Shown in pieces: positions 27,813 to 37,187 of a stretch of DNA of 64,000 bases. Source of the stretch: Marinobacter sp. F4206 (GTDB lineage: Bacteria; Pseudomonadota; Gammaproteobacteria; Pseudomonadales; Oleiphilaceae); NCBI RefSeq assembly GCF_019392195.1, contig NZ_JAHXKI010000002.1:992001-1056000 (forward strand), written 5' to 3'. Within the stretch, counting starts at the first letter, position 1. Every line of letters begins with the position of its first letter. The position numbers and the translations under genes were made by a program. The notes beneath the pieces were generated by a model. That model was not told the origin of the DNA. It ran no database searches and saw only the letters and a program-made list of their open reading frames with translations.

Positions 27813-29237
27813 CTAACGGGGCGACAGGAAGTAGCGCTCAAGCAGATAAGGATCATCGAAATGCCTGCGCCCGACAAAGGCGACGGCGTGGTGCCCCCAT
27901 TGGCGCATTCCTCCGGCCGACGGCACCCCGGCCGGCCACAACAGGAAGCGTTCAGGCCGCTCCGATCCGGCGACCAGGCCATCTCCGCCATACAGGCGCC
28001 CGCCGGCAGGGGAGCGCCCCCTCAGCCCATCAAGGGGCTCCAGGCGATAGGACGCCGTCTGCCCTTGCGGGTTTGATCCGCGGGTAGCCACATCTACCAG
28101 CTGGTGTTCACCCGCCGACAACGACAATGTTGGCGCTGCGCCGGGACTCGGAACCGAGCCCAGCAGCCAGAGTCGCTCAGCGATATAGTCAACGCTGCCA
28201 TCCTGCCTCAGGCCACCATCCACCAGTAGCCACTGGTGGTAGCAACCACAGGGATGGATGGTGTCATACACCAAAGGCTCGCCGTTTTCATCGACCGTGA
28301 CCCGCCAGACAAACCCGTCCAGCGCACCGGCGTAGATGTCGAGCCAATGCTCCGCTGGCCGGGCCGCAAACCACAGAACATACACCAGTTGAGGCAGGAT
28401 TATGCCGTCCTGGTAGACATAGCCAAGCTGGGTATACACCACGGAGCCGGGGCTAAAACGCAAATCCCCGTTGTCGTCCCGAGCCGGCACCCCCGGTAGG
28501 TCATTGCGGTCACGCGTTTCGATCCGCCAACCAGGCGCATGGCGCTGGAATAGCGCACGGCGCGCTTGATCATCCAGCACCGGCACACCCAGAGAATCCC
28601 GCGGGAAAGCCTCTGACACGGCACGCTCGCCCGTAACCGCCTGGTCAGGCAGATAGGTCCGCCAGCCGGCGCGGGCATTATAATGGCCGAACTGATCGGC
28701 CAGCTCGCCCATAGCAGCCGTGGCACGCCAACGTATAATCGGCGAGACCAACGGATACAACCCCAGAACCCGGGCCCCGGTGCTGTAACTGTCCGGAACC
28801 TGGGCCGCTTCAGCCAGCCGGGGCCAGAACCCGGGTTCTGAGGCCAGCACAGCGATGGCACGGTCGGCACAGCCTTGCAACCCCTCCAGCCACTGCGTGG
28901 CTTCGGCCGGCCCTCCCTGCATCTCATATCGCCAGGCGGTCGCCGCCTTTGAATGCGCTCGCGTCAACCAGTCGCGACGCTGCCGAGCAGTCAGGCCGAC
29001 GAGATCAAAGCTGGCAAGAAAGCGGTCGACCCGCAGATAGGGAAAGCCAGGCGGCGACCAATCCTGGGCATCGAAGCGGTCCCCGTCGGCGACCTGGTTC
29101 CGCCAGCGCAAAAACTGGCGGTCGCACTCTCCGGAAACCGCAACCACGGCAGCATCGGAATACTGGCGCGTCGCACACCCAACCATGACCACGGGTAGGA
29201 GCACTATCCAGAGAAGGTACCAGCAGTAACGCGCCAT
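27813..29237 (-). CDS. Hypothetical lipoprotein, 474 residues
   Basis: I do not recognise the family. The N-terminus is a lipoprotein signal with a hydrophobic core and lipobox VMVGC (C21), so the mature protein is membrane-anchored and faces the periplasm. The first half (to about 210) is helical and rich in Trp, Arg and Ala; the second half contains a likely beta-rich domain with the odd segment YDTIHPCGCYHQW near residue 330, where Cys-Gly-Cys and two His could bind a metal or form a disulphide. GVPARDDNGDLRFSPGSVVYTQLGYVYQDG suggests an extracytoplasmic enzyme or binding fold. It stands alone, downstream of and codirectional with the cnoX-like gene. Confidence 0.75.
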   Translation of the reverse strand: MARYCWYLLWIVLLPVVMVGCATRQYSDAAVVAVSGECDRQFLRWRNQVADGDRFDAQDWSPPGFPYLRVDRFLASFDLVGLTARQRRDWLTRAHSKAATAWRYEMQGGPAEATQWLEGLQGCADRAIAVLASEPGFWPRLAEAAQVPDSYSTGARVLGLYPLVSPIIRWRATAAMGELADQFGHYNARAGWRTYLPDQAVTGERAVSEAFPRDSLGVPVLDDQARRALFQRHAPGWRIETRDRNDLPGVPARDDNGDLRFSPGSVVYTQLGYVYQDGIILPQLVYVLWFAARPAEHWLDIYAGALDGFVWRVTVDENGEPLVYDTIHPCGCYHQWLLVDGGLRQDGSVDYIAERLWLLGSVPSPGAAPTLSLSAGEHQLVDVATRGSNPQGQTASYRLEPLDGLRGRSPAGGRLYGGDGLVAGSERPERFLLWPAGVPSAGGMRQWGHHAVAFVGRRHFDDPYLLERYFLSPR

Positions 29238-29322
29238 GGCGTCTCACCAATCGTAGTCGCACCTTCCCGTTTGAAGGCGCAACGAGCCGAATGGTTCCCT
29301 TGAAGTTTGGCGGCCGCTCCGG

Positions 29323-30186
29323 TCAGTGCATCAGGGTATAGAGCCTGCGACGGTAGGCGCGGACGTCGGGATTGTTGTTGCCCAGCTTGTCGAAGAGTTC
29401 GATCAGGGTCGTTTTGGCGGCCTCGTCCTTGTATTTGCTGTCGACCTGCATGAGCCGGATCAGTAGCTCCATTGCGTCGGCGTTGTTTTCCAGCAGGACG
29501 TGGTGCAACGCGAGCTGGTGCAGAGCATTGGGGTCCTTCGGATCCTGCTCCAGGGCCATTTCCAGATCCTTGATCGGTGGCAGCTCTGCCGACTGCTTCA
29601 GGAACTTCAGCCTTGCCGCCAGCTGTTTCGCCTGGTGCTGCATCTTCTCTTCCGGCGGCAGACTCTCAAGCACCTGCTCCGCAGTTTCCAGATCGCCCAT
29701 TTCCGCCTTGAGCTGGGCGAGATCGATCAGCACCTTCAGGTTGTCCGGGTCCTTCCGGTTCAGCTCAGAGAGAATAGCCAGGGCGCCATCGACATCACCG
29801 CCCTCCCAGAGCCGATGGGCCTTGTCGTAGGGGTCTTCTTCCGGCGCCTCAACATGCTTGTCCAGTACCTTGCGGATTTCACCCTCCGGCAGGGCACCAT
29901 TGAAGCCGTCCACCGCCTGGCCGTTCTTTACCAGAATGATGGTGGGCAGACTGCGAACACCCAGACTGGAGGTCAATTCTTGCTGTTCGTCGGCATTCAC
30001 CTTGGCCAGCAGGAAGCCACCCTGATAGTCGTTCGCCAGCTTTTCCAGAACAGGGGTCAGCTGTTTGCAGGGCGCGCACCACTCGGCCCAGACATCCACC
30101 AGGATCGGCGTGGTCGCTGAGGCATCCATCACCTGCTGCTGAAAGTTTTCCATGGTGGCTTCAAAAATATACGGAGAATCGCTCAT
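29323..30186 (-). CDS. cnoX: CnoX/YbbN-like thioredoxin with TPR domain
   Basis: A 287-residue two-domain protein. Residues about 1-115 are a thioredoxin fold with an intact WCAPC active site and the cis-Pro LPTIILV segment; about 120-287 form tetratricopeptide-like helical repeats. This is the architecture of CnoX (YbbN), a holdase that protects oxidised client proteins and hands them to GroEL/DnaK. E. coli CnoX has lost the first active-site Cys, while this one keeps both, so it may also be a real thiol oxidoreductase. The start MSDSPYIFEATMENF at 30186 is preferred over an upstream in-frame ATG that adds 24 atypical residues. Confidence 0.9.
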   Translation of the reverse strand: MSDSPYIFEATMENFQQQVMDASATTPILVDVWAEWCAPCKQLTPVLEKLANDYQGGFLLAKVNADEQQELTSSLGVRSLPTIILVKNGQAVDGFNGALPEGEIRKVLDKHVEAPEEDPYDKAHRLWEGGDVDGALAILSELNRKDPDNLKVLIDLAQLKAEMGDLETAEQVLESLPPEEKMQHQAKQLAARLKFLKQSAELPPIKDLEMALEQDPKDPNALHQLALHHVLLENNADAMELLIRLMQVDSKYKDEAAKTTLIELFDKLGNNNPDVRAYRRRLYTLMH

Positions 30187-30283
30187 CCATTGCACCTGCA
30201 TCGTCGAAAGAATCATCGTAACTGCCAGAGGACATGGGGTCAGAGTGCCGAAAATCAAGCGGCTACCGCTGCAATGCCAAATC

Positions 30284-30310
30284 CTTGAAATAGCCGTAAC
30301 TGCCGTTACA
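30284..30310 (+). promoter_or_regulatory. Possible heat-shock-type promoter of lon
   Basis: CTTGAAA at 30284-30290 matches the sigma-32 -35 box; the -10 side is poor. A GTAAC-TGCC-GTTAC inverted repeat (30296-30309) lies between, so a repressor may also act here. Tentative. Confidence 0.3.
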
Positions 30311-30396
30311 TAAGCTAGTAGGCGTTATTCCTGTCGCCGCAGTCCCAGCTGGCGACCGGACCATACCACAACCTTTCCCCATGGATACTTCACGGC

Positions 30397-32847
30397 ATGA
30401 ATGACGAAAATCGCACAGAGTCGCTTGAGGAATTCGAAGAAGACCTGACCGAGTACATTGGCAAGGATGAGCACAGCAAGAGCCTTGCCCTGCCACAGCA
30501 AATGATGCCGACGCGCATGTATGTGCTGCCCGTCTCGAACCGGCCCTTCTTCCCGGCCCAGGTTCAGCCCATCATGGTCAACCAGGACCCCTGGCAGGAA
30601 ACACTCAAGCGCGTGGGCGAAACCGACCACCGGGTACTGGGCATCTGCTTTGTGGAGGAGCACGATGCCGAACAGGGCATTCCCGCCAGCGAACAACTGG
30701 AAACCATGGGTTGTGCCGTTCGCGTGCACCAGGCCCAGAACGAAGGCGGCAAGGTCCAGTTCATCGCACAGGGCCTGCAGCGCTTTCGCATTGTGCAATG
30801 GCTCCGGCGCAAGCCACCCTATCTGGTTGAGGTAGAGTATCCGCGGGAACCGAAAGAGGATCCCGATGAGCTGAAGGCCTACACCCTTGCCATCATCAGC
30901 ACCATAAAGGAGCTGCTGCGCACCAACCCCCTGTATGGCGAAGAGGTTAAACAGTACCTGTCCCGATTCGGACCGGACGACAGCTCGCCGCTGGCCGATT
31001 TTGGCGCGTCCATGACCAGCGCCCCGGGCCACGAACTCCAGGACGTGATCAATACGGTTCCCCTGTTGCGGCGCATGGAGAAAGTACTGCTGCTGATGCG
31101 CAAGGAGCAGGAGGTGGCCCGCCTGCAGTCGGAAATCAGCGAGGAGGTGAACGCCAAGGTCCAGAAACACCAGCGCGAGTTTTTCCTTAAGGAGCAGCTA
31201 AAGGTCATCCAGCGCGAGCTGGGCATGGCCAAGGACGACAAGACCGCGGACGTTGAACGCTTCGAAGAGCGCATGGCCGGCCTGAACCCGCCGGAAGCGG
31301 TGGAAGAACGCTTCCGGGACGAGGTGCAGAAACTTCAGGTACTGGAGCAGGGCTCACCGGAATATGGCGTCACCCGAAATTATCTGGACTGGCTGACCCA
31401 GGTGCCCTGGGGCATCCATTCGGACGACCACTTTGATCTCGCCGAGGCCCGGCGCATTCTGGACCGGGACCACGACGGCCTCGACGACGTCAAGGACCGG
31501 ATTGTCGAGTTCCTGGCCGAAGGCACCTTCAAGGGCGAGATCAGTGGCTCCATTCTGCTGCTCGTAGGCCCTCCCGGCGTCGGCAAGACCTCCATTGGTC
31601 ATTCGGTTGCCGATGCTCTGGGCCGAAAATTCTACCGATTCAGTGTCGGCGGCATGCGAGACGAGGCTGAAATCAAGGGTCACCGTCGCACCTATATCGG
31701 CGCGATGCCGGGCAAGTTTGTCCAGGCACTCAAGGATTCCAAAGTCGCCAATCCGGTGATCATGCTGGATGAAATCGACAAGATTGGCGCCTCGTTCCAG
31801 GGCGACCCCGCCTCGGCGCTGCTGGAAACCCTGGATCCGGAACAGAACCGTGAGTTTCTCGACCACTACCTGGACGTCCGGATGGACCTGTCCAAGGTGC
31901 TGTTCATCTGCACCGCCAACCAGCTGGACACCATCCCCCGGCCTCTGCTGGACCGCATGGACGTGATCCGCCTGTCCGGATACATCGCCGAAGAAAAACT
32001 CGCCATTGCCAAGCATTATCTGCTGCCGCGCCTGCTCAAGCGGGCCGGTTTGCTGAAAAAGCAGCTCAACATCACCGATGCCGCCATTAAACAGGTGATT
32101 GAGGGATACGCCCGCGAAGCCGGGGTCCGAAACCTGGAGAAACTGCTGCACAAAATCATTCGCAAGGGCATCGTGAAGCTGCTGGAAACACCAGATGCCC
32201 CGGTCAGAGTCGGCGTCTCTGACCTGGCGAATTATCTTGGACAACCGGCATTCCGCAAGGAAAAATCCCTGAAAGGCATCGGCGTGGTCACAGGGCTGGC
32301 CTGGACGGCCATGGGCGGCGCAACGCTGAGCATCGAGGCATCACGCATTCACACCAGCCAGCGCGGCTTCCGTTTGACCGGCCAGCTTGGCGACGTCATG
32401 AAGGAGTCGGCAGAAATCGCGTACAGCTACGTGTCTTCCAACCTGAAACGCTTCAAGGGGGACCCGACGTTCTTCGACAAGTCCTTCGTGCACCTGCATG
32501 TCCCGGAGGGCGCAACCCCCAAAGATGGCCCGAGTGCCGGTGTCACCATGGCCACCGCCCTGCTGTCCATCGCCCGAAAGGAATCGCCGCAACAGAACAT
32601 CGCCATGACCGGAGAACTCACGCTCACCGGCCAGGTGCTGCCTGTCGGAGGCATTCGGGAAAAGGTCATTGCCGCGCGGCGCCAGAAAATCGGTAACCTG
32701 ATCCTTCCGGAGGCAAACCGCGGCGACTACGAGGAGCTGCCGGACTATCTGAAAGAGGGCCTGACCGTAAGTTTTGCCAAACATTACAACGATGTCTTTC
32801 AAGTCTGTTTTGGCAACAAGCCTCGCAAGGGCTCCAGCGTTCACTGA
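30397..32847 (+). CDS. lon: ATP-dependent Lon protease
   Basis: An 816-residue LonA-type AAA+ serine protease. It has an N-terminal substrate-binding LON domain (about 40-240), a coiled-coil, the ATPase module with Walker A GPPGVGKT (391-398) and Walker B VIMLDEID, and a C-terminal protease domain with catalytic S713 in KDGPSAG and K756 in REKVIA. It degrades misfolded and regulatory proteins. The acidic N-terminal extension (MNDENRTESLEEFEEDLTEY) and the absence of clpP, clpX or hupB neighbours suggest it is the second, AsrA-like Lon known from Pseudomonas rather than the clpX-linked housekeeping copy; this is inference. Confidence 0.93.
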   Translation: MNDENRTESLEEFEEDLTEYIGKDEHSKSLALPQQMMPTRMYVLPVSNRPFFPAQVQPIMVNQDPWQETLKRVGETDHRVLGICFVEEHDAEQGIPASEQLETMGCAVRVHQAQNEGGKVQFIAQGLQRFRIVQWLRRKPPYLVEVEYPREPKEDPDELKAYTLAIISTIKELLRTNPLYGEEVKQYLSRFGPDDSSPLADFGASMTSAPGHELQDVINTVPLLRRMEKVLLLMRKEQEVARLQSEISEEVNAKVQKHQREFFLKEQLKVIQRELGMAKDDKTADVERFEERMAGLNPPEAVEERFRDEVQKLQVLEQGSPEYGVTRNYLDWLTQVPWGIHSDDHFDLAEARRILDRDHDGLDDVKDRIVEFLAEGTFKGEISGSILLLVGPPGVGKTSIGHSVADALGRKFYRFSVGGMRDEAEIKGHRRTYIGAMPGKFVQALKDSKVANPVIMLDEIDKIGASFQGDPASALLETLDPEQNREFLDHYLDVRMDLSKVLFICTANQLDTIPRPLLDRMDVIRLSGYIAEEKLAIAKHYLLPRLLKRAGLLKKQLNITDAAIKQVIEGYAREAGVRNLEKLLHKIIRKGIVKLLETPDAPVRVGVSDLANYLGQPAFRKEKSLKGIGVVTGLAWTAMGGATLSIEASRIHTSQRGFRLTGQLGDVMKESAEIAYSYVSSNLKRFKGDPTFFDKSFVHLHVPEGATPKDGPSAGVTMATALLSIARKESPQQNIAMTGELTLTGQVLPVGGIREKVIAARRQKIGNLILPEANRGDYEELPDYLKEGLTVSFAKHYNDVFQVCFGNKPRKGSSVH

Positions 32848-32968
32848 GAAACTGGCCTTACCGGTGAGCGGTCGTCTCGACGCTCACTCGTATCCCACCG
32901 TCATTGGCACTGAGCCGGTGCTCAAGCACGGGAGGCAAAGTGGCCCGCCCCCAGAGAAGGTTTGGCCG

Positions 32969-33559
32969 TCAGGACTTGGCATCCGACTTCCAGCCATCCT
33001 CCCGCAACACCGGGCCAACGTGCAGCACCGGCGACGCATCGATATCGTCGGCATCCATCATGTTGGCCACCCGCTGGAGCGAGGCCAGAATCATGGTCTG
33101 CTCCCACTCATCCAGGCTCTGGAACTTCTTGATGAAGTCTTCCTGCAAAGGGTTGGGCGCCCGGGCCAGTATTTCAGCGCCTTCATCGGTCAGGTGCGCA
33201 TGCACCTTGCGCTTGTCCTGGGTGCTGCGCACCCGGTACACCAGGTTGCGATGCTCAAGCCGGTCGAGGATCGTGGTGACTGTGGCCTGGCTGAGACTGA
33301 CCTTATCGGCAATGGTGCCAATGGTGACCTCTCCCAGGTCCCGGATCGTCCGCATGATCAGCAGCTGCGGGCCGGTCAGTCCGGCATGCTTGCTGAGCCG
33401 CTTGGAATGAAGGTCCGTTGCGCGGATAACGCGCCGCAGCGCCACAAGTACCTGTTCATAATTGTTCACAGCACTGCTCCGATCTGGGGGCAGGCCCCCC
33501 TGCTGATTTGAATCGGTGGCGTTCAGCGATTTTGCATACGCACGCTTGTCACTCGCCAT
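32969..33559 (-). CDS. MarR-family transcriptional regulator
   Basis: A 196-residue winged-helix protein. The MarR core spans about residues 35-150: helix LTGPQLLIMRTIRDLGEVTIGTIADKVSLSQATVTTILDRLEHRNLVYRVRSTQDKRKVHAHLTDEG holds the recognition helix and wing. The C-terminal tail after residue 170 (DASPVLHVGPVLRED) is longer than usual. ATG 33559 has GGAGTGAGG upstream at good spacing; a GTG five codons earlier is in frame. It is convergent with lon and divergent from the TPR gene. The ligand and target are unknown; self-control through the intergenic region is probable. Confidence 0.88.
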   Translation of the reverse strand: MASDKRAYAKSLNATDSNQQGGLPPDRSSAVNNYEQVLVALRRVIRATDLHSKRLSKHAGLTGPQLLIMRTIRDLGEVTIGTIADKVSLSQATVTTILDRLEHRNLVYRVRSTQDKRKVHAHLTDEGAEILARAPNPLQEDFIKKFQSLDEWEQTMILASLQRVANMMDADDIDASPVLHVGPVLREDGWKSDAKS

Positions 33560-33644
33560 CGGCTTAAGCCTCACTCCAATGAAGTCCCGGATGGGTATGG
33601 ATCAATGAAAACGACCAATTTTATTTATACCACTAACTATTAGA

Positions 33645-33656
33645 GGTCTTTAGACC
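33645..33656. promoter_or_regulatory. Candidate operator upstream of the MarR gene
   Basis: GGTCTTTAGACC is a perfect 12-base palindrome in the AT-rich gap between the MarR gene and the divergent TPR gene, about 90 bases from the MarR start. MarR proteins often bind such sites to control themselves. No regulator evidence beyond position. Confidence 0.35.
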
Positions 33657-33790
33657 AGAAAATGCAAGTCGCTAAAATTACCTAGCGGGGTCCATACCTG
33701 CTCGCCTTGTGGGCTCGGGGGCGTTTTTTCGCCCGGCCACTATGCTAAGGTCTGCACCTTTCCGAAACCCTGTAAAACGGAAGCAGTTCA

Positions 33791-34795
33791 ATGATCAGCC
33801 GACACCCAGACCGGTTTTTGCCCATGAGCACGACCTCTAAAACCCGCCCGGACCACCCGAGTCCGTTCAGCACCGTCCTGCGTGCCATGGCAGGCATCCT
33901 GGCGCTCACCATGACCCTCGCCGGGCAGGCTCTGGCGCAAGGCCAAGACACGACACCCCCCGGTCGTGAAGACGTTACAGCGGATGACGTGGCCGCAGCG
34001 CTCGCTGATCTGGAAGAGCCCATGTACACGCCATTTATCGAACTCTACCTGCTGGAAGAAAGCAAAGCCCTGCGCAAGGAAATGCAGAACACCCGGGCCG
34101 AACTGATCGAAAAGGTGGTCGACAAGGAACTGTCGGTGGCCGACAAGACCATGTCCTACGCTACCGATACCGTCACCTACTTCTTCTATCTGATCGCCGG
34201 CGCGACCTCGATCCTGGTTGTCATCGGCTGGAACTCGATCCGGGACATGCGCAACCAGCTCACCAGCCTCGCGGAAAAGCGGGTAAATGAACTGGTGGTG
34301 GAGTACGAGAAGCGACTCGAGGCCATCGAAGAGCAACTCAAGCAAAAGTCCGACATCATTCATCAGAACCAGGCGGAAATTGAACGCACCAATGAAGTGC
34401 ATTCGCTCTGGCTTAAAGCAAGCCAGGAGACTTCCCAACAAAACAAGATTGCCGCCTACGACCAGATTCTCGACTTGCGACCGGACGACGTGGAAGCACT
34501 GAGTTACAAGGCCGACGCCGTACTTGAGATCCAGGAACCCCTGTGGGCCATCAGTCTTTGCCAACGTGCGCTAAAGCTGGCCCCGGATAATGGCCACGCC
34601 CACTACCAGCTGGCCTGTGCCTATGCCGAGATTGGGCGTTGGGAAGATTCGATCGCAACGTTACAAAAAGCAATCGACATTTCAGAGGCCTACCGGGACG
34701 ATGCCTCGGTGGACCTCAGTTTCGAGCACTTGCGCGAGCACGAAAGCTTCCGCGCACTGGTATTTATCGACCAGGATGACAGCACGGACGCGTGA
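33791..34795 (+). CDS. Membrane-anchored TPR and coiled-coil protein
   Basis: I do not recognise a named family. The 334-residue product has a hydrophobic N-terminal segment ending in GQALAQ (about 27-50), probably a signal peptide, then a periplasmic helical stretch. A strong transmembrane helix follows (about 131-149, YFFYLIAGATSILVVIGWN), then a coiled coil (about 150-210, rich in Glu, Lys and Gln) and tetratricopeptide repeats to about 305 (for example APDNGHAHYQLACAYAEIGRWEDSI). The second Met (codon 12) is an alternative start. The layout suggests a bitopic inner-membrane scaffold with cytoplasmic TPRs. It is monocistronic, with no functional hint from neighbours. Confidence 0.75.
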   Translation: MISRHPDRFLPMSTTSKTRPDHPSPFSTVLRAMAGILALTMTLAGQALAQGQDTTPPGREDVTADDVAAALADLEEPMYTPFIELYLLEESKALRKEMQNTRAELIEKVVDKELSVADKTMSYATDTVTYFFYLIAGATSILVVIGWNSIRDMRNQLTSLAEKRVNELVVEYEKRLEAIEEQLKQKSDIIHQNQAEIERTNEVHSLWLKASQETSQQNKIAAYDQILDLRPDDVEALSYKADAVLEIQEPLWAISLCQRALKLAPDNGHAHYQLACAYAEIGRWEDSIATLQKAIDISEAYRDDASVDLSFEHLREHESFRALVFIDQDDSTDA

Positions 34796-34988
34796 CGCCT
34801 CTCAGAGCGGCACGGGCTTTGCTAGCAAGCTTGCTGATTGGAAGCTATCGACTTCCATTAGCCAGCTTTCAGAGCTCTGTGTTCACGAGCAAACTCTGGC
34901 CCGACCTGCTTGACAAGCAGCAGGCTGTGGTGTTTGTTTAACTCTCTGAGAACACAAGAATAACCCTGAACCAAACAGGACAGACCCA

Positions 34989-36101
34989 ATGAGAACCTCA
35001 GTAACGAAACTCGCAACCGCTATCAGCACCTCCATCGCCCTGATGGGCGCCGGCCACGCGGCCGCCGAAATCCAGATCGGTATTGCCGGCCCGATGACCG
35101 GTCCCGTTGCCCAGTATGGTGACATGCAGTTCTCCGGTGCCCGTATGGCCATCGAACAGATCAACGCCAATGGCGGCGTGATGGGCGAAGAGCTCGTCGC
35201 CGTCGAATACGACGACGTGTGTGACCCGAAGCAGGCGGTCACCGTTGCCAACAATCTGGTCAATGACGGCGTCCGCTTTGTGATCGGCCACCTGTGTTCC
35301 AGCTCCTCACAGCCCGCCTCCGACATCTACGAGGATGAAGGCATCCTGATGGTGACTCCGGCGTCCACCAGCCCGGAAATTACCGAGCGCGGCTACGAGC
35401 TGGTATTCCGCACCATCGGCCTGGACAGCATGCAGGGCCCGGTTGCCGGCAACTACATCGCCAGCCTGAACCCGGAGCGGGTTGCCATCGTTCACGACAA
35501 GCAGCAGTACGGTGAAGGCATCGCTACCGCCGTGCGTGACACCCTCAAGGATCAAGGCGTCGAGATCGCCATGTTCGAAGGCATCACCGCCGGCGACAAG
35601 GACTTCTCTTCCCTGGTGACCAAGCTGAAGCAGGCTGACGTCGACTACGTTTACTACGGTGGCTACCACCCGGAGCTGGGGCTGATCCTGCGCCAGGCTG
35701 ATCAGGCTGGCCTGGATGCTACGTTCATGGGTCCGGAAGGCGTTGGTAACAAAGACATTAACACCATTGCTGGTGAAGCGGCCGAAGGCCTGCTGGTTAC
35801 CCTGCCGCCCAGCTTCGACAAGAAAGCGGAAAACCAGGAACTGGTTGCCGCGTTCGAAGACAAGGGCGAGGATCCTTCCGGCCCGTTCGTACTGACGTCC
35901 TACTCAGCCGTTCAACTGGTTGCCGAGGGTATCGAAAAGGCTGAGTCCACCGATCCGTTCGATGTGGCAGAAGCCCTGCGCAGCGGCGCTTTCCAGACGC
36001 CGATCGGTAATGTGGAGTATGACGAGGCCGGCGATATGAAATCGTTTGAGTTCGTTGTCTACGAATGGCATTCAGATGGAAGTAAAACTCCGGTAAACTA
36101 A
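34989..36101 (+). CDS. livK: LivK-type branched-chain amino-acid binding protein
   Basis: A 370-residue periplasmic binding protein with a signal peptide ending in GHAAAE. The mature start IQIGIAGPMTGPVAQYGDMQFSGARMAIEQINANGG and the C-D disulphide region YDDVCDPKQAVTVANNLVNDGVRFVIGHLCSSSSQPAS are those of true LivJ/LivK proteins, so leucine, isoleucine and valine are the likely ligands. It heads the complete livKHMGF operon, separated from the permease genes by a terminator-like hairpin that would allow more binding protein than permease. Confidence 0.93.
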   Translation: MRTSVTKLATAISTSIALMGAGHAAAEIQIGIAGPMTGPVAQYGDMQFSGARMAIEQINANGGVMGEELVAVEYDDVCDPKQAVTVANNLVNDGVRFVIGHLCSSSSQPASDIYEDEGILMVTPASTSPEITERGYELVFRTIGLDSMQGPVAGNYIASLNPERVAIVHDKQQYGEGIATAVRDTLKDQGVEIAMFEGITAGDKDFSSLVTKLKQADVDYVYYGGYHPELGLILRQADQAGLDATFMGPEGVGNKDINTIAGEAAEGLLVTLPPSFDKKAENQELVAAFEDKGEDPSGPFVLTSYSAVQLVAEGIEKAESTDPFDVAEALRSGAFQTPIGNVEYDEAGDMKSFEFVVYEWHSDGSKTPVN

Positions 36102-36134
36102 GCCCAAATCGTTAACAAACGGTAATTTTAAGAG

Positions 36135-36169
36135 CACCTTCTCACCGCGATCCGGGAGAAGGTGTTTTT
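36135..36169 (+). terminator. Partial terminator between livK and livH
   Basis: CACCTTCTC pairs with GAGAAGGTG around a 12-base loop and is followed by five T. It lies inside the liv operon, so it probably acts as an attenuator or processing point that raises binding-protein yield. Confidence 0.75.
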
Positions 36170-36263
36170 CTAGGCTCCTGTCGAACCTCCCCCACCCCCG
36201 GTCTGGATATCCCGGACCCGGTGAGCGGAAGCGGAGGGAGCAGGCTTTCGGAGTTTTCTAACA

Positions 36264-37187
36264 ATGCAAGACCTCCTGTATTTCTCTCAGCAGCTCATAA
36301 ACGGGCTGACGATCGGGAGCACTTACGCCCTGATCGCCATCGGCTACACGATGGTTTACGGCATCATCGGCATGATCAACTTTGCCCATGGTGAAATCTA
36401 TATGATTGGCGCCTACACCGCGCTGATCGCCATTACCGGCCTCGCCTCCCTTGGCGTTGCATGGCTGCCGCTGATCCTGATCGTTGCACTGGTCTGTGCC
36501 ATGATTGTATCCAGTGCGATGGGCTGGGCCGTAGAACGGGTCGCCTACCGGCCGGTTCGTGGGCGGCATCGACTGATTCCCCTGATCTCCGCCATCGGTA
36601 TGTCGATTTTTCTGCAGAACTATGTGCACCTTGCCCAGGGCTCCCGCAACATTGGCTTTCCGGCACTGATTGAGGGTGGTTTCCAGTTTGGTTCAGACGG
36701 CGCCTTCCAGATGTCCCTGTCCTACATGCAGATCACCATCTTTATAACCACACTCATCTGTATGACCGCATTGTCCCTGTTCATTGCCCGCTCCCGTACC
36801 GGCCGCGCCTGTCGCGCGGTATCTCAGGATCTGGGCATGGCCAACCTGCTCGGTATCGACACCAACCGCATCATTGCGGCCACCTTCGTCATTGGTGCCG
36901 CGCTCGCCGCTGTTGCCGGACTTCTGCTGGGCATGTACTACGGCTCGGTCGATCCGCTGTTCGGCTTCATTGCCGGGCTAAAGGCGTTTACCGCGGCGGT
37001 ACTTGGAGGCATTGGCAGCATCCCTGGTGCGATGCTGGGCGGACTGATACTGGGCGTGTCCGAAAGCATGACCTCCGGCTACCTAAGCGGCGAATACAAG
37101 GACGTGGTCTCCTTCGGCCTGCTGATCCTCATTCTGCTGTTCAAACCCACCGGCCTGCTCGGCAAACCGGAGGTTGAGAAGATCTGA
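36264..37187 (+). CDS. livH: LivH-type branched-chain amino-acid permease
   Basis: A 307-residue polytopic inner-membrane protein. LivH landmarks: [38 protein letters not shown] at the N-terminus, a [26 protein letters not shown] block, and [31 protein letters not shown] near the end. It is one of the two channel subunits. The stop shares a base with the livM start, showing translational coupling. Confidence 0.95.
   Translation: MQDLLYFSQQLINGLTIGSTYALIAIGYTMVYGIIGMINFAHGEIYMIGAYTALIAITGLASLGVAWLPLILIVALVCAMIVSSAMGWAVERVAYRPVRGRHRLIPLISAIGMSIFLQNYVHLAQGSRNIGFPALIEGGFQFGSDGAFQMSLSYMQITIFITTLICMTALSLFIARSRTGRACRAVSQDLGMANLLGIDTNRIIAATFVIGAALAAVAGLLLGMYYGSVDPLFGFIAGLKAFTAAVLGGIGSIPGAMLGGLILGVSESMTSGYLSGEYKDVVSFGLLILILLFKPTGLLGKPEVEKI

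Noticed and set aside
32864..32887. GTGAGCG/CGCTCAC inverted repeat between lon and the MarR gene as terminator
   Set aside because: The loop is ten bases and no T-run follows on either strand, so it is not a convincing terminator.
34839..34855. GGAAG/CTTCC hairpin after the TPR gene as terminator
   Set aside because: The stem is only five base pairs and there is no T-run.
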